Source of the DNA: Microbacterium sp. BH-3-3-3
GTDB taxonomy: Bacteria > Actinomycetota > Actinomycetes > Actinomycetales > Microbacteriaceae
Direction: 5' to 3'
NCBI RefSeq assembly: GCF_001792815.1
Contig: NZ_CP017674.1
Location: 3,444,492 to 3,508,491, forward strand
Length of the DNA stretch: 64,000 nt
Below the pieces are notes generated by a model, which did not search any database, was not told where the DNA came from, and saw only the letters and a list, made by a program, of their open reading frames with translations. Below are positions 8,034-17,684 of this stretch, in pieces (the first letter of the stretch is position 1; each line of letters opens with the position of its first letter). The position numbers and the translations under genes were made by a program.

Positions 8034-9752
8034 ATGCCCGCACCGCAGAATCCGAACAACGGCGAGTTCGACATCAAGCCCCGCAGTCGCGTCGTCACCG
8101 ACGGCATCGAAGCCACCACGTCGCGCGGAATGCTCCGCGCGGTCGGCATGGGTGACGAGGACTGGGACAAGCCCCAGATCGGCATCGCGTCGAGCTGGAA
8201 CGAGATCACGCCCTGCAACCTCAGCCTCGACCGCCTCGCTCAGGGTGCGAAAGAGGGCGTGCACTCCGGCGGCGGATACCCGCTGCAGTTCGGCACCATC
8301 TCCGTCTCCGACGGCATCTCGATGGGCCACGAGGGCATGCACTTCTCGCTCGTGTCGCGCGAGGTCATCGCCGACAGCGTCGAGACCGTCATGATGGCCG
8401 AGCGCCTCGACGGGTCGGTCCTGCTCGCCGGTTGCGACAAGTCGATCCCGGGAATGCTCATGGCATCCGCCCGTCTCGACCTCTCGAGCGTCTTCCTGTA
8501 CGCCGGCTCCATCGCCCCCGGCTGGGTCAAGCTCAGCGACGGCACCGAGAAGGACGTCACGATCATCGACTCCTTCGAAGCCGTCGGTGCGTGCCTCGCG
8601 GGCAAGATGAGCGAAGCCGACCTCAAGCGCATCGAGTGCGCGATCGCCCCGGGCGAGGGCGCGTGCGGCGGCATGTACACCGCCAACACCATGGCCTCCG
8701 TCGCCGAGGCCCTGGGCCTCAGCCTCCCCGGCTCCGCCGCACCGCCGTCGGCCGACCGTCGCCGCGACTACTTCGCCCACCGTTCGGGCGAGGCCGTGGT
8801 CAACCTGCTGCGCCAGGGCATCACCACGCGCGACATCCTCACCAAAGAGGCGTTCGAGAACGCCATCGCCCTCGCCATGGCGCTCGGCGGCTCCACCAAC
8901 GTCGTCCTGCACCTGCTCGCGATCGCCAACGAGGCCGAGGTCGACCTCGACCTGCACGACTTCAACCGCATCGGCGACAAGACGCCGCACGTCGCCGACA
9001 TGAAGCCGTTCGGTCAGTACGTCATGAACGACGTCGACCGCCACGGCGGCATCCCGGTCATCATGAAGGCCATGCTCGACGAGGGCCTCCTGCACGGCGA
9101 CGCGCTCACCGTCACGGGCAAGACGCTCGCCGAGAACCTCGCCGACCTCAACCCCGACCCCGTCGACGGCAAGGTCATCCACTCGTTCGACAACCCGATC
9201 CACGCCACCGGCGGCATCACGATCCTGCACGGGTCGATGGCGCCCCAGGGTGCGGTCGTGAAGTCGGCCGGCTTCGACGGCAACGTCTTCGAGGGCCCCG
9301 CGCGCGTGTTCGAACGCGAGCGCGCCGCCATGGACGCCCTCGAGGCGGGGCAGATCGCCGCCGGCGACGTCGTCGTCATCCGGTACGAGGGCCCCAAGGG
9401 CGGCCCCGGTATGCGCGAGATGCTCGCCATCACCGCCGCCATCAAGGGCGCGGGTCTCGGAAAAGATGTACTACTCTTGACGGACGGTCGATTCTCAGGC
9501 GGCACAACCGGACTCTGCATCGGCCACATAGCTCCCGAAGCGGTGGACGCAGGTCCTATCGCCTTCGTGCGCGATGGTGATCTGATACGGGTCGATATCG
9601 CCGCTCGCACCCTCGACTTGATCGTCGATGAGGCCGAGCTGAGTTCCCGCCGTGAGGGCTGGGAACCGCTCCCCCCGCGCTATACCCGTGGCGTTCTGGC
9701 CAAGTACTCCAAGCTCGTGCACTCCGCCGCGGAGGGCGCGGTCACGGGCTGA
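8034..9752 (+). CDS. ilvD: Dihydroxy-acid dehydratase
   Basis: A 572-residue IlvD/Edd family Fe-S dehydratase, the third step of valine and isoleucine synthesis. Three cysteines in the expected contexts ligate the cluster: [15 protein letters not shown] and [18 protein letters not shown], the C-terminal family signature, is present. It heads ilvD-ilvB-ilvN-ilvC. From about 9463 to 9655 codon use changes abruptly: CTA, TTG, TCA, ACA, ATA, CGA and GTA appear in a gene otherwise limited to C/G-ending codons, though the protein sequence stays conserved. A recombined patch is a possible cause. Confidence 0.95.
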   Translation: MPAPQNPNNGEFDIKPRSRVVTDGIEATTSRGMLRAVGMGDEDWDKPQIGIASSWNEITPCNLSLDRLAQGAKEGVHSGGGYPLQFGTISVSDGISMGHEGMHFSLVSREVIADSVETVMMAERLDGSVLLAGCDKSIPGMLMASARLDLSSVFLYAGSIAPGWVKLSDGTEKDVTIIDSFEAVGACLAGKMSEADLKRIECAIAPGEGACGGMYTANTMASVAEALGLSLPGSAAPPSADRRRDYFAHRSGEAVVNLLRQGITTRDILTKEAFENAIALAMALGGSTNVVLHLLAIANEAEVDLDLHDFNRIGDKTPHVADMKPFGQYVMNDVDRHGGIPVIMKAMLDEGLLHGDALTVTGKTLAENLADLNPDPVDGKVIHSFDNPIHATGGITILHGSMAPQGAVVKSAGFDGNVFEGPARVFERERAAMDALEAGQIAAGDVVVIRYEGPKGGPGMREMLAITAAIKGAGLGKDVLLLTDGRFSGGTTGLCIGHIAPEAVDAGPIAFVRDGDLIRVDIAARTLDLIVDEAELSSRREGWEPLPPRYTRGVLAKYSKLVHSAAEGAVTG

Positions 9753-9795
9753 CGGCCGTCCCCTTCTCACCTTCTCTGGTTCTCGAGGTACCACC

Positions 9796-11601
9796 ATGTC
9801 CGTCGATTCCACCACGGCCATTCCCCGGCCGCCCGCACGCACCGCACCGGCACCCGTGCTCACGGGTGCGCAGGCGGTCGTCCGATCGCTCGATCTTCTC
9901 GGGGTGACCGACGTGTTCGGTCTTCCGGGCGGGGCGATCATGCCCGTCTACGACCCCCTCATGGACGACGAGAACGTCCGCCACATCCTCGTGCGCCACG
10001 AGCAGGGCGCCGGCCACGCGGCCGAGGGCTACGCGGCCGCATCGGGTCGCGTCGGCGTGGCGATCGCCACGTCGGGCCCCGGTGCGACCAACCTCGTCAC
10101 CGCCATCGCCGACGCCTACATGGACTCGGTTCCGCTGGTGTGCATCACCGGTCAGGTGTTCTCGACCCTCATGGGCACCGACGCCTTCCAAGAGGCCGAC
10201 ATCGTCGGCATCACCATGCCGATCACGAAGCACTCCTTCCTGGTCAAGGCCGCCGACGAGATCCCCGGTGCCATCGCCGCGGCCTTCGAGATCGCCTCGA
10301 CCGGCCGCCCCGGCCCCGTGCTCGTCGACATCACGAAGGACGCGCAGCAGGCCGAGGCGCCCTTCGTCTGGCCGCCCAAGATCGACCTGCCCGGCTACCG
10401 CCCGGTGACCAAGGCGCACGGCAAGCAGATCCAGGCCGCCGCGCAGCTGCTGGCCACCGCCAAGAAGCCCGTGCTGTACGTGGGCGGCGGCGCGATCCGT
10501 TCGAATGCCTCGGCCGAGCTCAAGGTGCTCGCCGAAGCGACAGGCGCCCCCGTGGTGACGACGCTCATGGCGCGCGGCGCGTTCCCCGACTCGCACGACC
10601 AGCACCTCGGCATGCCGGGCATGCACGGCACGGTGCCCGCCGTGCTCGCGCTGCAAGAGAGCGACCTCATCGTCTCGCTCGGCGCGCGCTTCGACGACCG
10701 CGTCACGGGCAAGGCGGCGCTGTTCGCCCCCCACGCCCAGGTGGTGCACGTCGACATCGACCCCGCCGAGATCTCGAAGATCCGATTCGCCGACGTGCCG
10801 ATCGTGGGCGACCTGCGCGAGGTTCTCATCGACCTCGAGGCCGCCTTCCGCGCCGCAGACGCCGAGCAGCCGCACGACTACACCGAGTGGTGGACGTACC
10901 TGAACGGACTCCGCGAGGAGTTCCCGCTCGGATACGCCAAGACCACCGACGGTCTGCTGTCGCCGCAGCAGGTGATCCAGCGCATCGGTGAGATGACCGG
11001 ACCCGAGGGCGTGTACGCCTCGGGCGTCGGACAGCACCAGATGTGGGCCGCGCAGTTCATCAAGTACGAGCGTCCCAACGCGTGGCTCAACTCCGGCGGT
11101 GCCGGCACGATGGGCTACGCCGTTCCCGCGGCCATGGGCGCCAAGGTGGCCCAGCCCGAGCGCGCGGTGTGGGCGATCGACGGCGACGGATGCTTCCAGA
11201 TGACCAACCAGGAGCTCGCGACCTGCGTCATCAACGACATCCCGATCAAGGTCGCGATCATCAACAACTCCTCGCTCGGCATGGTGCGCCAGTGGCAGAC
11301 GTTGTTCTTCGACGGACGCCACTCCAACACCGACCTCAACACCGGGCACGGCACGCGCCGCATCCCCGACTTCGTGAAGCTGGCCGAGGCGTACGGCTGC
11401 CTCGGCATCCGGGTCGAGAGCGAAGACGAGATCGACGCCGCCATCCAGCTCGCGCTCGACACGAACGACCGCCCCGTGGTGATCGACTTCGTCGTGAGTG
11501 CCGATGCCATGGTGTGGCCGATGGTGCCGCAGGGCGTCAGCAACAGCTACGTCCAGTACGCCCGCGACCACTCGCCCACGTTCAGCGAGCAGGAGGACTG
11601 A
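9796..11601 (+). CDS. ilvB: Acetolactate synthase large subunit
   Basis: A 601-residue ThDP-dependent enzyme that makes acetolactate or acetohydroxybutyrate. The ThDP-activating glutamate is in [14 protein letters not shown] near residue 70. The ThDP/Mg site is [15 protein letters not shown] followed by [13 protein letters not shown], where the Trp gates substrate choice and herbicide binding. The ATG at 9796 is chosen because the longer upstream frame runs antisense-like through the ilvD end. ilvN follows after one base, giving the holoenzyme in fixed ratio. Confidence 0.95.
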   Translation: MSVDSTTAIPRPPARTAPAPVLTGAQAVVRSLDLLGVTDVFGLPGGAIMPVYDPLMDDENVRHILVRHEQGAGHAAEGYAAASGRVGVAIATSGPGATNLVTAIADAYMDSVPLVCITGQVFSTLMGTDAFQEADIVGITMPITKHSFLVKAADEIPGAIAAAFEIASTGRPGPVLVDITKDAQQAEAPFVWPPKIDLPGYRPVTKAHGKQIQAAAQLLATAKKPVLYVGGGAIRSNASAELKVLAEATGAPVVTTLMARGAFPDSHDQHLGMPGMHGTVPAVLALQESDLIVSLGARFDDRVTGKAALFAPHAQVVHVDIDPAEISKIRFADVPIVGDLREVLIDLEAAFRAADAEQPHDYTEWWTYLNGLREEFPLGYAKTTDGLLSPQQVIQRIGEMTGPEGVYASGVGQHQMWAAQFIKYERPNAWLNSGGAGTMGYAVPAAMGAKVAQPERAVWAIDGDGCFQMTNQELATCVINDIPIKVAIINNSSLGMVRQWQTLFFDGRHSNTDLNTGHGTRRIPDFVKLAEAYGCLGIRVESEDEIDAAIQLALDTNDRPVVIDFVVSADAMVWPMVPQGVSNSYVQYARDHSPTFSEQED

Positions 11602-11602
11602 C

Positions 11603-12112
11603 ATGTCGAGGCACGTGCTGAGCCTCCTGGTGGAGGACAAACCGGGTCTGCTGACCCGCGTCGCCGGGCTCTTCGCCCGTCGCGGCTTCAACATCGAATC
11701 CCTCGCCGTGGGCGTGACCGAGGTGCCGGGCCTGTCCCGCATCACCGTCGTCGTCGACGTCGAGGGGCTGCCGCTCGAGCAGGTGACGAAGCAGCTGAAC
11801 AAGCTGATCAACGTCATCAAGATCGTCGAGCTCGACCCCGCGGCATCCGTGCAGCGCGAGCACGTGCTCGTGAAGGTGCGCGCCGACAACTCGACGCGGG
11901 CCAACGTGCTCGAGGTCGTGAACCTCTTCCGCGCCTCGGTCGTCGACTACGCGTCCGACGCCATCGTGATCGAGATCACCGGCGACAAGGGCAAGGTCGA
12001 AGCGTTCTTGAAGGCCATCGAGCCCTTCGGCGTGAAGGAGCTCGCGCAATCGGGGCTGCTCGCGGTCGGTCGCGGCGGCAAGAGCATCACCGAGCGCGTC
12101 CTGCGCGGCTGA
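11603..12112 (+). CDS. ilvN: Acetolactate synthase regulatory subunit
   Basis: A 169-residue small subunit with an N-terminal ACT domain (HVLSLLVEDKPGLLTRVAGLF, then RRGFNIESLAVG) and a C-terminal ALS_ss domain. It gives valine feedback control and raises the activity of IlvB. AGGAGG just before the ilvB stop is its ribosome site, and the start lies one base after that stop, so translation is coupled. The gene symbol ilvH is used for the same protein in some genomes. Confidence 0.93.
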   Translation: MSRHVLSLLVEDKPGLLTRVAGLFARRGFNIESLAVGVTEVPGLSRITVVVDVEGLPLEQVTKQLNKLINVIKIVELDPAASVQREHVLVKVRADNSTRANVLEVVNLFRASVVDYASDAIVIEITGDKGKVEAFLKAIEPFGVKELAQSGLLAVGRGGKSITERVLRG

Positions 12113-13201
<1,089 letters not shown>

Positions 13202-13212
13202 GTCTGGCCACT

Positions 13213-13248
13213 CGAACGCCCCGGAACCTTGCGGTTCCGGGGCGTTCG
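13213..13248 (+). terminator. Rho-independent terminator of the ilv operon
   Basis: A perfect 16-bp stem (13213-13228 paired with 13233-13248) with a TTGC tetraloop lies 12 bases after the ilvC stop, followed by GTGTTT. Confidence 0.9.
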
Positions 13249-13348
13249 GTGTTTCCCGAGGGGGCGACGGTCATCGGATGCCGCGTGCTCGGCCGTCGCA
13301 CGAGTTCCCCGTCCGGCGGGGCGCGAGCGGCGGGCGGGGGAGCGACGC

Positions 13349-13354
13349 TACCGT
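13349..13354 (+). promoter_or_regulatory. -10 hexamer, leaderless start of the 13.4-kb membrane protein
   Basis: TACCGT stands six bases before the GTG at 13361. This spacing supports that GTG over a longer frame reaching back into the ilvC terminator. Confidence 0.5.
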
Positions 13355-13360
13355 GGACGC

Positions 13361-13921
13361 GTGAGTACTCCGCGCGATGACGACGCCCTCTCGTGGGGCG
13401 GTGACGACGATCCGACGCTCGACGTCGGAGACAAGCGTGCCGCCGAGCATCCGAGCGGTACCGGGCCCGACCCGCTCGTCCCCGAGCCGCGGCCCGAACC
13501 TCTCGTGCCCGAGCCGGTCCACCGTCCCGAGGCGGACGCGCCCGCCGCTGACGCCCCCGTGCACGAGACCGCCGCGGACGCGCCGGTCGAACCGGCTCCC
13601 GACGACACCGCGGCCGCGCGGAGCGCGGCGCCGCTCGGCAACGCGGGTCTCGTCGGCATCGGCATGGTGGCCGCGACCTTCCTGCTCTTCGCCGTCGGCT
13701 GGTTGCTCGCCGGTCGGCAGCTGCAGGGACTCGGGATCCCGATCCCCGAGGTCACCGTCGTCGCGATGACGATCGGCGCCACTCTCGCCCCGATCGTGTG
13801 GTTCGTCGCCGTGCTCGTGCTGACGCGCGGGTGGCGCACCTGGCAGCGGTTCCTGCTGCTGATCCTGGGCATCGTCCTGCTCGTTCCCTGGCCCTTCCTG
13901 TCGATGGGATCCCTCGCATGA
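13361..13921 (+). CDS. Membrane protein with acidic N-terminal region
   Basis: A 186-residue protein of no recognised family. Residues 1-85 are a disordered, Pro/Asp/Glu-rich region with repeats of the type PLVPEP and ADAP. Three membrane helices follow (VGIGMVAATFLLFAVGWLLA; VAMTIGATLAPIVWFVAVLV; FLLLILGIVLLVPWPFL). It is coupled by an ATGA overlap to a second small membrane protein, suggesting the two work together. The charged tail may bind a cytoplasmic partner, which is only a guess. Confidence 0.7.
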   Translation: MSTPRDDDALSWGGDDDPTLDVGDKRAAEHPSGTGPDPLVPEPRPEPLVPEPVHRPEADAPAADAPVHETAADAPVEPAPDDTAAARSAAPLGNAGLVGIGMVAATFLLFAVGWLLAGRQLQGLGIPIPEVTVVAMTIGATLAPIVWFVAVLVLTRGWRTWQRFLLLILGIVLLVPWPFLSMGSLA

Positions 13922-14256
13922 GCGCGCCCGCCCGCCCGCGTCACCTGCCTACCGGCCTCGTCGTGACCATCGCCGGTCTGTTCGGCCTCTTCTACGCCTA
14001 CGTCGTGTGGAGCGCGGTCGCGCTGCTGATCCTCCAGGCCACCGGCCCCCTCGGGTTGAACGGCCTCGGATGGGTCGTCTACATCCTCCCCATCGTGTTC
14101 CCCCTGCTCGCGTTCGGCGCCGCCTTCGCGATCGGCCAGCGGCGCAAGGCGGGGGAGTTCGCCATCGTCCTCCTCGCGGGTCTGACGCTGTCGGCCGCGT
14201 TCTGGTTGGCCATCGTCGGGTACGGGACGACCTCGTACGGGCTCTACGGCGGGTGA
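13918..14256 (+). CDS. Small membrane protein
   Basis: A 112-residue protein with three predicted membrane helices (LVVTIAGLFGLFYAYVVWSA; WVVYILPIVFPLLAFGAAFA; FAIVLLAGLTLSAAFWLAIV). Its ATG overlaps the stop of the preceding membrane protein gene, so the two are translated together. The family is not recognised. It is followed by the serA promoter region. Confidence 0.68.
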   Translation: MSAPARPRHLPTGLVVTIAGLFGLFYAYVVWSAVALLILQATGPLGLNGLGWVVYILPIVFPLLAFGAAFAIGQRRKAGEFAIVLLAGLTLSAAFWLAIVGYGTTSYGLYGG

Positions 14257-14364
14257 GCTGAGCCGCTGACGTCACCGCGCGATTCGCGGCGTCCGCTGTC
14301 GGCGCCCGGTTCCCGGCATCCGGAACTCTCCGTCACACGGTCGGGGGCGTCCTCGGCTCCGCGC

Positions 14365-14370
14365 TAGGCT
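14365..14370 (+). promoter_or_regulatory. Probable -10 hexamer for serA
   Basis: TAGGCT, the window's commonest -10 form, lies 94 bases before the serA start and implies a 5' leader of about 85 bases. The leader contains short GC-rich inverted repeats but no riboswitch that I recognise. Confidence 0.4.
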
Positions 14371-14464
14371 GGCAGACGGCCCGCACGCTTCGCGCTTCCG
14401 GTTCGCGCCGGACAGGCACAGGGGTGCGCGCCGGTCCCCACGCACCGTTTCGAAGGACGCATCC

Positions 14465-16069
14465 GTGACGAAGCCCGTCGTGCTCATCGCCGAAGAACTC
14501 TCTCCCGCCACGATCGACGCGCTCGGCCCCGACTTCGACGTGCGCAACGTCGATGGGACCGACCGCCCCGCGCTGCTCTCGGCTCTCGCCGATGCGCACG
14601 CGGTGCTCGTGCGCTCGGCCACCAAGATCGACGCCGAGGCCCTGGCCGCGGCGCCCTCGCTGAAGGTCGTCGCCCGCGCCGGTGTCGGTCTCGACAACGT
14701 CGACATCAAGTCGGCCACCGCGGCCGGCGTCATGGTGGTCAACGCGCCGACGTCGAACATCATCTCGGCCGCCGAACTCACCGTCGGCCACGTGCTGAGC
14801 CTCGCGCGCCACATCCCGGCGGCGCACGCCTCGCTCGCGCAGGGCCTGTGGAAGCGCAGCTCGTTCACCGGCACCGAGCTGTTCGAGAAGACCATCGGCA
14901 TCATCGGTCTGGGTCGCATCGGCGCCCTGATCGCCGCCCGCCTGCAGGGCTTCGACATGCGGGTCATCGCCTACGACCCCTACGTCACCGCCACCCGCGC
15001 CCAGCAGCTGGGTGTGCAGTTGGTCTCGCTCGACGAACTGCTCGAGCAGAGCGATTTCGTCACCATCCACATGCCGAAGACGCCCGAGACGACCGGCATG
15101 ATCGGCGCCGAGCAGCTCCGTCGCATGAAGAAGTCCGCCTTCGTCATCAACGTCGCCCGCGGTGGCCTCATCGACGAGAACGCGCTGTACGAGGCCCTCA
15201 CCACGGGCGAGATCGCCGGTGCCGGACTCGACGTGTTCTCGACCGAACCCCCCGCAGAAGACGGGCCGGCGCGTCGCCTGCTCGACCTGCCGAACGTCGT
15301 CGTCACCCCGCACCTCGGTGCGAGCACCGACGAGGCGCAAGAGAAGGCCGGCGTCTCGGTCGCCCGCTCGGTGAAGCTCGCCCTCGAGGGCGACCTGGTC
15401 CCGGATGCCGTGAACGTCGCCGGTGGAGCGATCGACCCGTTCGTGCGCCCCGGCATCGCGCTCGTCGAGATGCTCGGTCAGTTCTTCAGCGGACTCGCCG
15501 ACAGCGCGCTGACCAGCCTCGACATCGAGGTACGTGGCGAGCTGGCGCAGTACGACGTGAGCGTGTACCGCCTCGCCGCCCTCAAGGGGATCTTCAGCCA
15601 GATCGTCAGCGAGACCGTCTCGTACGTCAACGCCCCGCTCTTCGCCGAGCAGCGCGGCGTCGAGGCGCGACTGGTCGTCGAGGCCGAGAGCCCGCTGTAC
15701 CGCAACATCACCATCCTGCGGGGAACGCTGTCCGACGGCTCGACGCTGACCGTGGCGGGTACCCTCGCCGGCACCCGCATGGTGCCCAAGGTCGTCTCGA
15801 TCAACGGCTACGACATCGAGGTGCCGATCGAGCAGCACCACCTCGTCATGCGGTACGCCGACCGCCCCGGCATCGTCGCGATCTACGGCCAGAAGCTGGG
15901 CGAAGCGGGCATCAACATCGCCGGGCTCCAGGTCGCGCGGCCCGACGCCACTGGACGCGCCCTCTCGGTGCTCACCGTCGACTCGCCCGTTCCCGACGAC
16001 ATCCTCAGCGCCATGCGCGAGGCCGTGAACGCCGACCTGTTCCGCCAGATCGAGATCGTCGAGGGCTGA
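14465..16069 (+). CDS. serA: D-3-phosphoglycerate dehydrogenase
   Basis: A 534-residue NAD-dependent enzyme opening the serine pathway, of the long actinobacterial type. The Rossmann motif GLGRIG is at 148-153. Catalytic Arg, Glu and His are in NVARGGLIDE, the GLDVFSTEPP region and PHLGAS. Beyond about residue 320 come the allosteric intervening domain and a C-terminal ACT domain (RPGIVAIYGQKLGEAGINIAG), which carries serine feedback in this class. The start is GTG. A hairpin follows the stop. Confidence 0.95.
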   Translation: MTKPVVLIAEELSPATIDALGPDFDVRNVDGTDRPALLSALADAHAVLVRSATKIDAEALAAAPSLKVVARAGVGLDNVDIKSATAAGVMVVNAPTSNIISAAELTVGHVLSLARHIPAAHASLAQGLWKRSSFTGTELFEKTIGIIGLGRIGALIAARLQGFDMRVIAYDPYVTATRAQQLGVQLVSLDELLEQSDFVTIHMPKTPETTGMIGAEQLRRMKKSAFVINVARGGLIDENALYEALTTGEIAGAGLDVFSTEPPAEDGPARRLLDLPNVVVTPHLGASTDEAQEKAGVSVARSVKLALEGDLVPDAVNVAGGAIDPFVRPGIALVEMLGQFFSGLADSALTSLDIEVRGELAQYDVSVYRLAALKGIFSQIVSETVSYVNAPLFAEQRGVEARLVVEAESPLYRNITILRGTLSDGSTLTVAGTLAGTRMVPKVVSINGYDIEVPIEQHHLVMRYADRPGIVAIYGQKLGEAGINIAGLQVARPDATGRALSVLTVDSPVPDDILSAMREAVNADLFRQIEIVEG

Positions 16070-16090
16070 GACCCGCACGGCATCGGGGGA

Positions 16091-16112
16091 GGGGGTCGCG
16101 GGTGCGGCCCCC
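16091..16112 (+). terminator. Probable terminator after serA
   Basis: GGGGGTCGC (16091-16099) pairs with GCGGCCCCC (16104-16112) with one G-U pair and a GGGT loop; TTCGTCGT follows. It is a moderate-quality Rho-independent terminator. Confidence 0.55.
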
Positions 16113-16376
16113 TTCGTCGTGTGTCCGGCCCCCACGGCATCCGTGCTCAGAGGGTGCAGGACGGGGCGCCGGGCGGTCATGTCACGCGGTCTTGGGATGT
16201 ACCTCACTCGAAGAAGGAAACCGCGTCGTCGGGATGAACGCCTCGGGGCTGCGGGCGAAGAGAGAGGTGATTTTTTTGCCTCAGGTTCCGATAGCCCTCC
16301 TCTCTGCCCAGTGATTTCGGGCTTCTCAGACTGTCCCCCGAACGGCGGACAAGCGATGTGGTGAGAACGTTCCGGC
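16113..16376. other. Non-coding upstream region of the secreted-protein pair
   Basis: About 260 bases without a convincing gene. The stretch is less GC-rich than its surroundings and holds a T7 run at 16271-16277. It probably carries the promoter for the secreted protein at 16377, but no clear -35/-10 pair stands out. Confidence 0.4.
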
Positions 16377-16823
16377 ATGAAAAGTCTCAGTTCCCACACC
16401 CTCGACACCGGCATCGCCCCGGAACCGTCCATCTCGCAACGCGTAAGACGGTCGCGGGGTCTCAGATCTGTGGCCGTCGTGGGAGCAATTCTGATGAGCA
16501 CGCTTGCTCCCACGGCGTCGGCCCATGCGCAGTGGGGAGCTCCTCCCCCTCAGCAGTACTGCTCTTCATCAGTAGGGTGTTACATCAACCCCTCGACGGG
16601 TCGCCCGGTTTACACGACTGTTGGTCCGGACCTGTCTGCGAGAGAACGAGCTCTCCTTGGTCAATGTCAATTGCGGCTCGCGGGGAGCGGCTTCGCCGCC
16701 GCTGGAGGCATACTGGGGCGCAACTGGCTCGCCATTCTCGGCGCGGCCTCCAACGGCGGAGCCGCGCTGATTGGTCCCTGCAAAGATTTGTGGAATTCGA
16801 CGTCTCGTTTCAGGAGGGGATGA
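16377..16823 (+). CDS. Small secreted protein, unknown family
   Basis: A 148-residue protein with a Sec signal peptide: basic RRSRGLRS, a hydrophobic core (VAVVGAILMSTLA) and a likely cut after ASAHA near residue 51. The mature part starts WGAPPPQQ, has four cysteines (YCSSSVGCY, GQCQL, GPCKD) and a Gly/Ala-rich amphipathic stretch (GSGFAAAGGILGRNWLAILG) like those of membrane-active peptides. Codon use and GC are less biased than in neighbouring genes. A coupled two-helix membrane protein follows. A secreted toxin or bacteriocin-like role is an inference; no family is recognised. Confidence 0.65.
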   Translation: MKSLSSHTLDTGIAPEPSISQRVRRSRGLRSVAVVGAILMSTLAPTASAHAQWGAPPPQQYCSSSVGCYINPSTGRPVYTTVGPDLSARERALLGQCQLRLAGSGFAAAGGILGRNWLAILGAASNGGAALIGPCKDLWNSTSRFRRG

Positions 16824-16825
16824 GA

Positions 16826-17011
16826 ATGAGGAGCTTGATCATGCTCAACGCGATGCTCATCGCGATCGGGGTCGCGTTCATCGCTGTCGGGGTTCTCACC
16901 ATTCGGGCCGACGCAGTCGTCGGTTATCTCGGAGCAGCCGGTGGTGTCCTGCTTGTCTCAGGTGGCGTCGTAGCACTGGTGAAGACTCGAAAGTCATCGC
17001 CGAAGCCATGA
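16826..17011 (+). CDS. Two-helix membrane microprotein, possible immunity partner
   Basis: A 61-residue protein with two membrane helices (MLNAMLIAIGVAFIAVGVLT and GYLGAAGGVLLVSGGVVALV) and a basic tail ending TRKSSPKP. AGGAGG at 16812-16817, inside the end of the secreted protein gene, gives an 8-base spacing to the ATG at 16826; an alternative ATG at 16820 overlaps the upstream stop as ATGA. The tight coupling to a small secreted protein resembles bacteriocin/immunity gene pairs, but nothing in the sequence proves it. Confidence 0.6.
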   Translation: MRSLIMLNAMLIAIGVAFIAVGVLTIRADAVVGYLGAAGGVLLVSGGVVALVKTRKSSPKP

Positions 17012-17062
17012 GCGGCATCCGGACGGCGTGCGATGAGGACGCGTATCCGCCCTAGAGACGTC

Positions 17063-17605
17063 TTAGGTGGTCGCCGAGACGACGGCCTCGATCAGCTTGT
17101 CGAGGTCGGCGCACTCGAGCGCGGGGCCGGGGACGGCGTTGAGGTCGAGTACGGCGTTGAAGTACAGCCCGTCGCTTACCAGCAGCACCATCTGCAGGGC
17201 GGTCTCGTCGCGCGTGTGCGCGCGCAGGCTCTCTTCCCACAGCTCCCGCACGCGGCGGAGAGACGCGGATGCCGTGTCGTTGCCGTTCTGCGCCAGTCTC
17301 GACACCGCGAGGATCGTGACGTCCAGTGCCGAGCCGGTGTTCTGCGAGGAGCGCAGATGCGCGGCGACGACGCCCTCGGTGGAGTTCTCGATCTCGGCGA
17401 CGTCTTCGCGGGCGAGGTGCTCGAGGCGCTCGACCAGGGCGGCCTCGAGGGCGCTCTTGGAGTTGAAGTGGTAGAGCAGGCCGCCTTTCGACACCCCCGC
17501 GGCGCGGGCCGTCGCATCCATGGTCGCCGCGCGTTCACCGTCATCGACCAGGATGCGGGTGAACGCATCGAGGACGGCGTCGCGGGCGAGTGGGGGGCGG
17601 CTCAT
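17063..17605 (-). CDS. TetR family transcriptional regulator
   Basis: A 180-residue regulator. The N-terminal DNA-binding domain (about 8-55) has the TetR helix-turn-helix ATMDATARAAGVSKGGLLYHF followed by the usual helix with KSALEAALVERL. The C-terminal domain is all-helical and TetR_C-like (QMVLLVSDGLYFNAVL). It is transcribed away from a 14-helix MFS exporter, and a near-palindrome lies between them, so it most likely represses that exporter until a drug binds. Confidence 0.9.
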   Translation of the reverse strand: MSRPPLARDAVLDAFTRILVDDGERAATMDATARAAGVSKGGLLYHFNSKSALEAALVERLEHLAREDVAEIENSTEGVVAAHLRSSQNTGSALDVTILAVSRLAQNGNDTASASLRRVRELWEESLRAHTRDETALQMVLLVSDGLYFNAVLDLNAVPGPALECADLDKLIEAVVSATT

Positions 17606-17648
17606 GGCTCCTCGATCGTACTGGCGGATGGGGCTGACACTCTGTTAC

Positions 17649-17668
17649 TATACCGGCTGGACGGTTTA
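17649..17668. promoter_or_regulatory. TetR operator between regulator and MFS exporter
   Basis: TATACCG (17649-17655) and CGGTTTA (17662-17668) are near-perfect inverted half-sites with a 6-base spacer, six of seven bases matching. The site is 16 bases before the exporter ATG and would block its promoter. Confidence 0.65.
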
Positions 17669-17684
17669 GAAACGGAATCCGAAA

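Noticed and set aside
9470..9510. Internal promoter for ilvB in the odd-codon patch of ilvD
   Set aside because: TTGACG is present at 9477, but no TANNNT lies 16-19 bases downstream.
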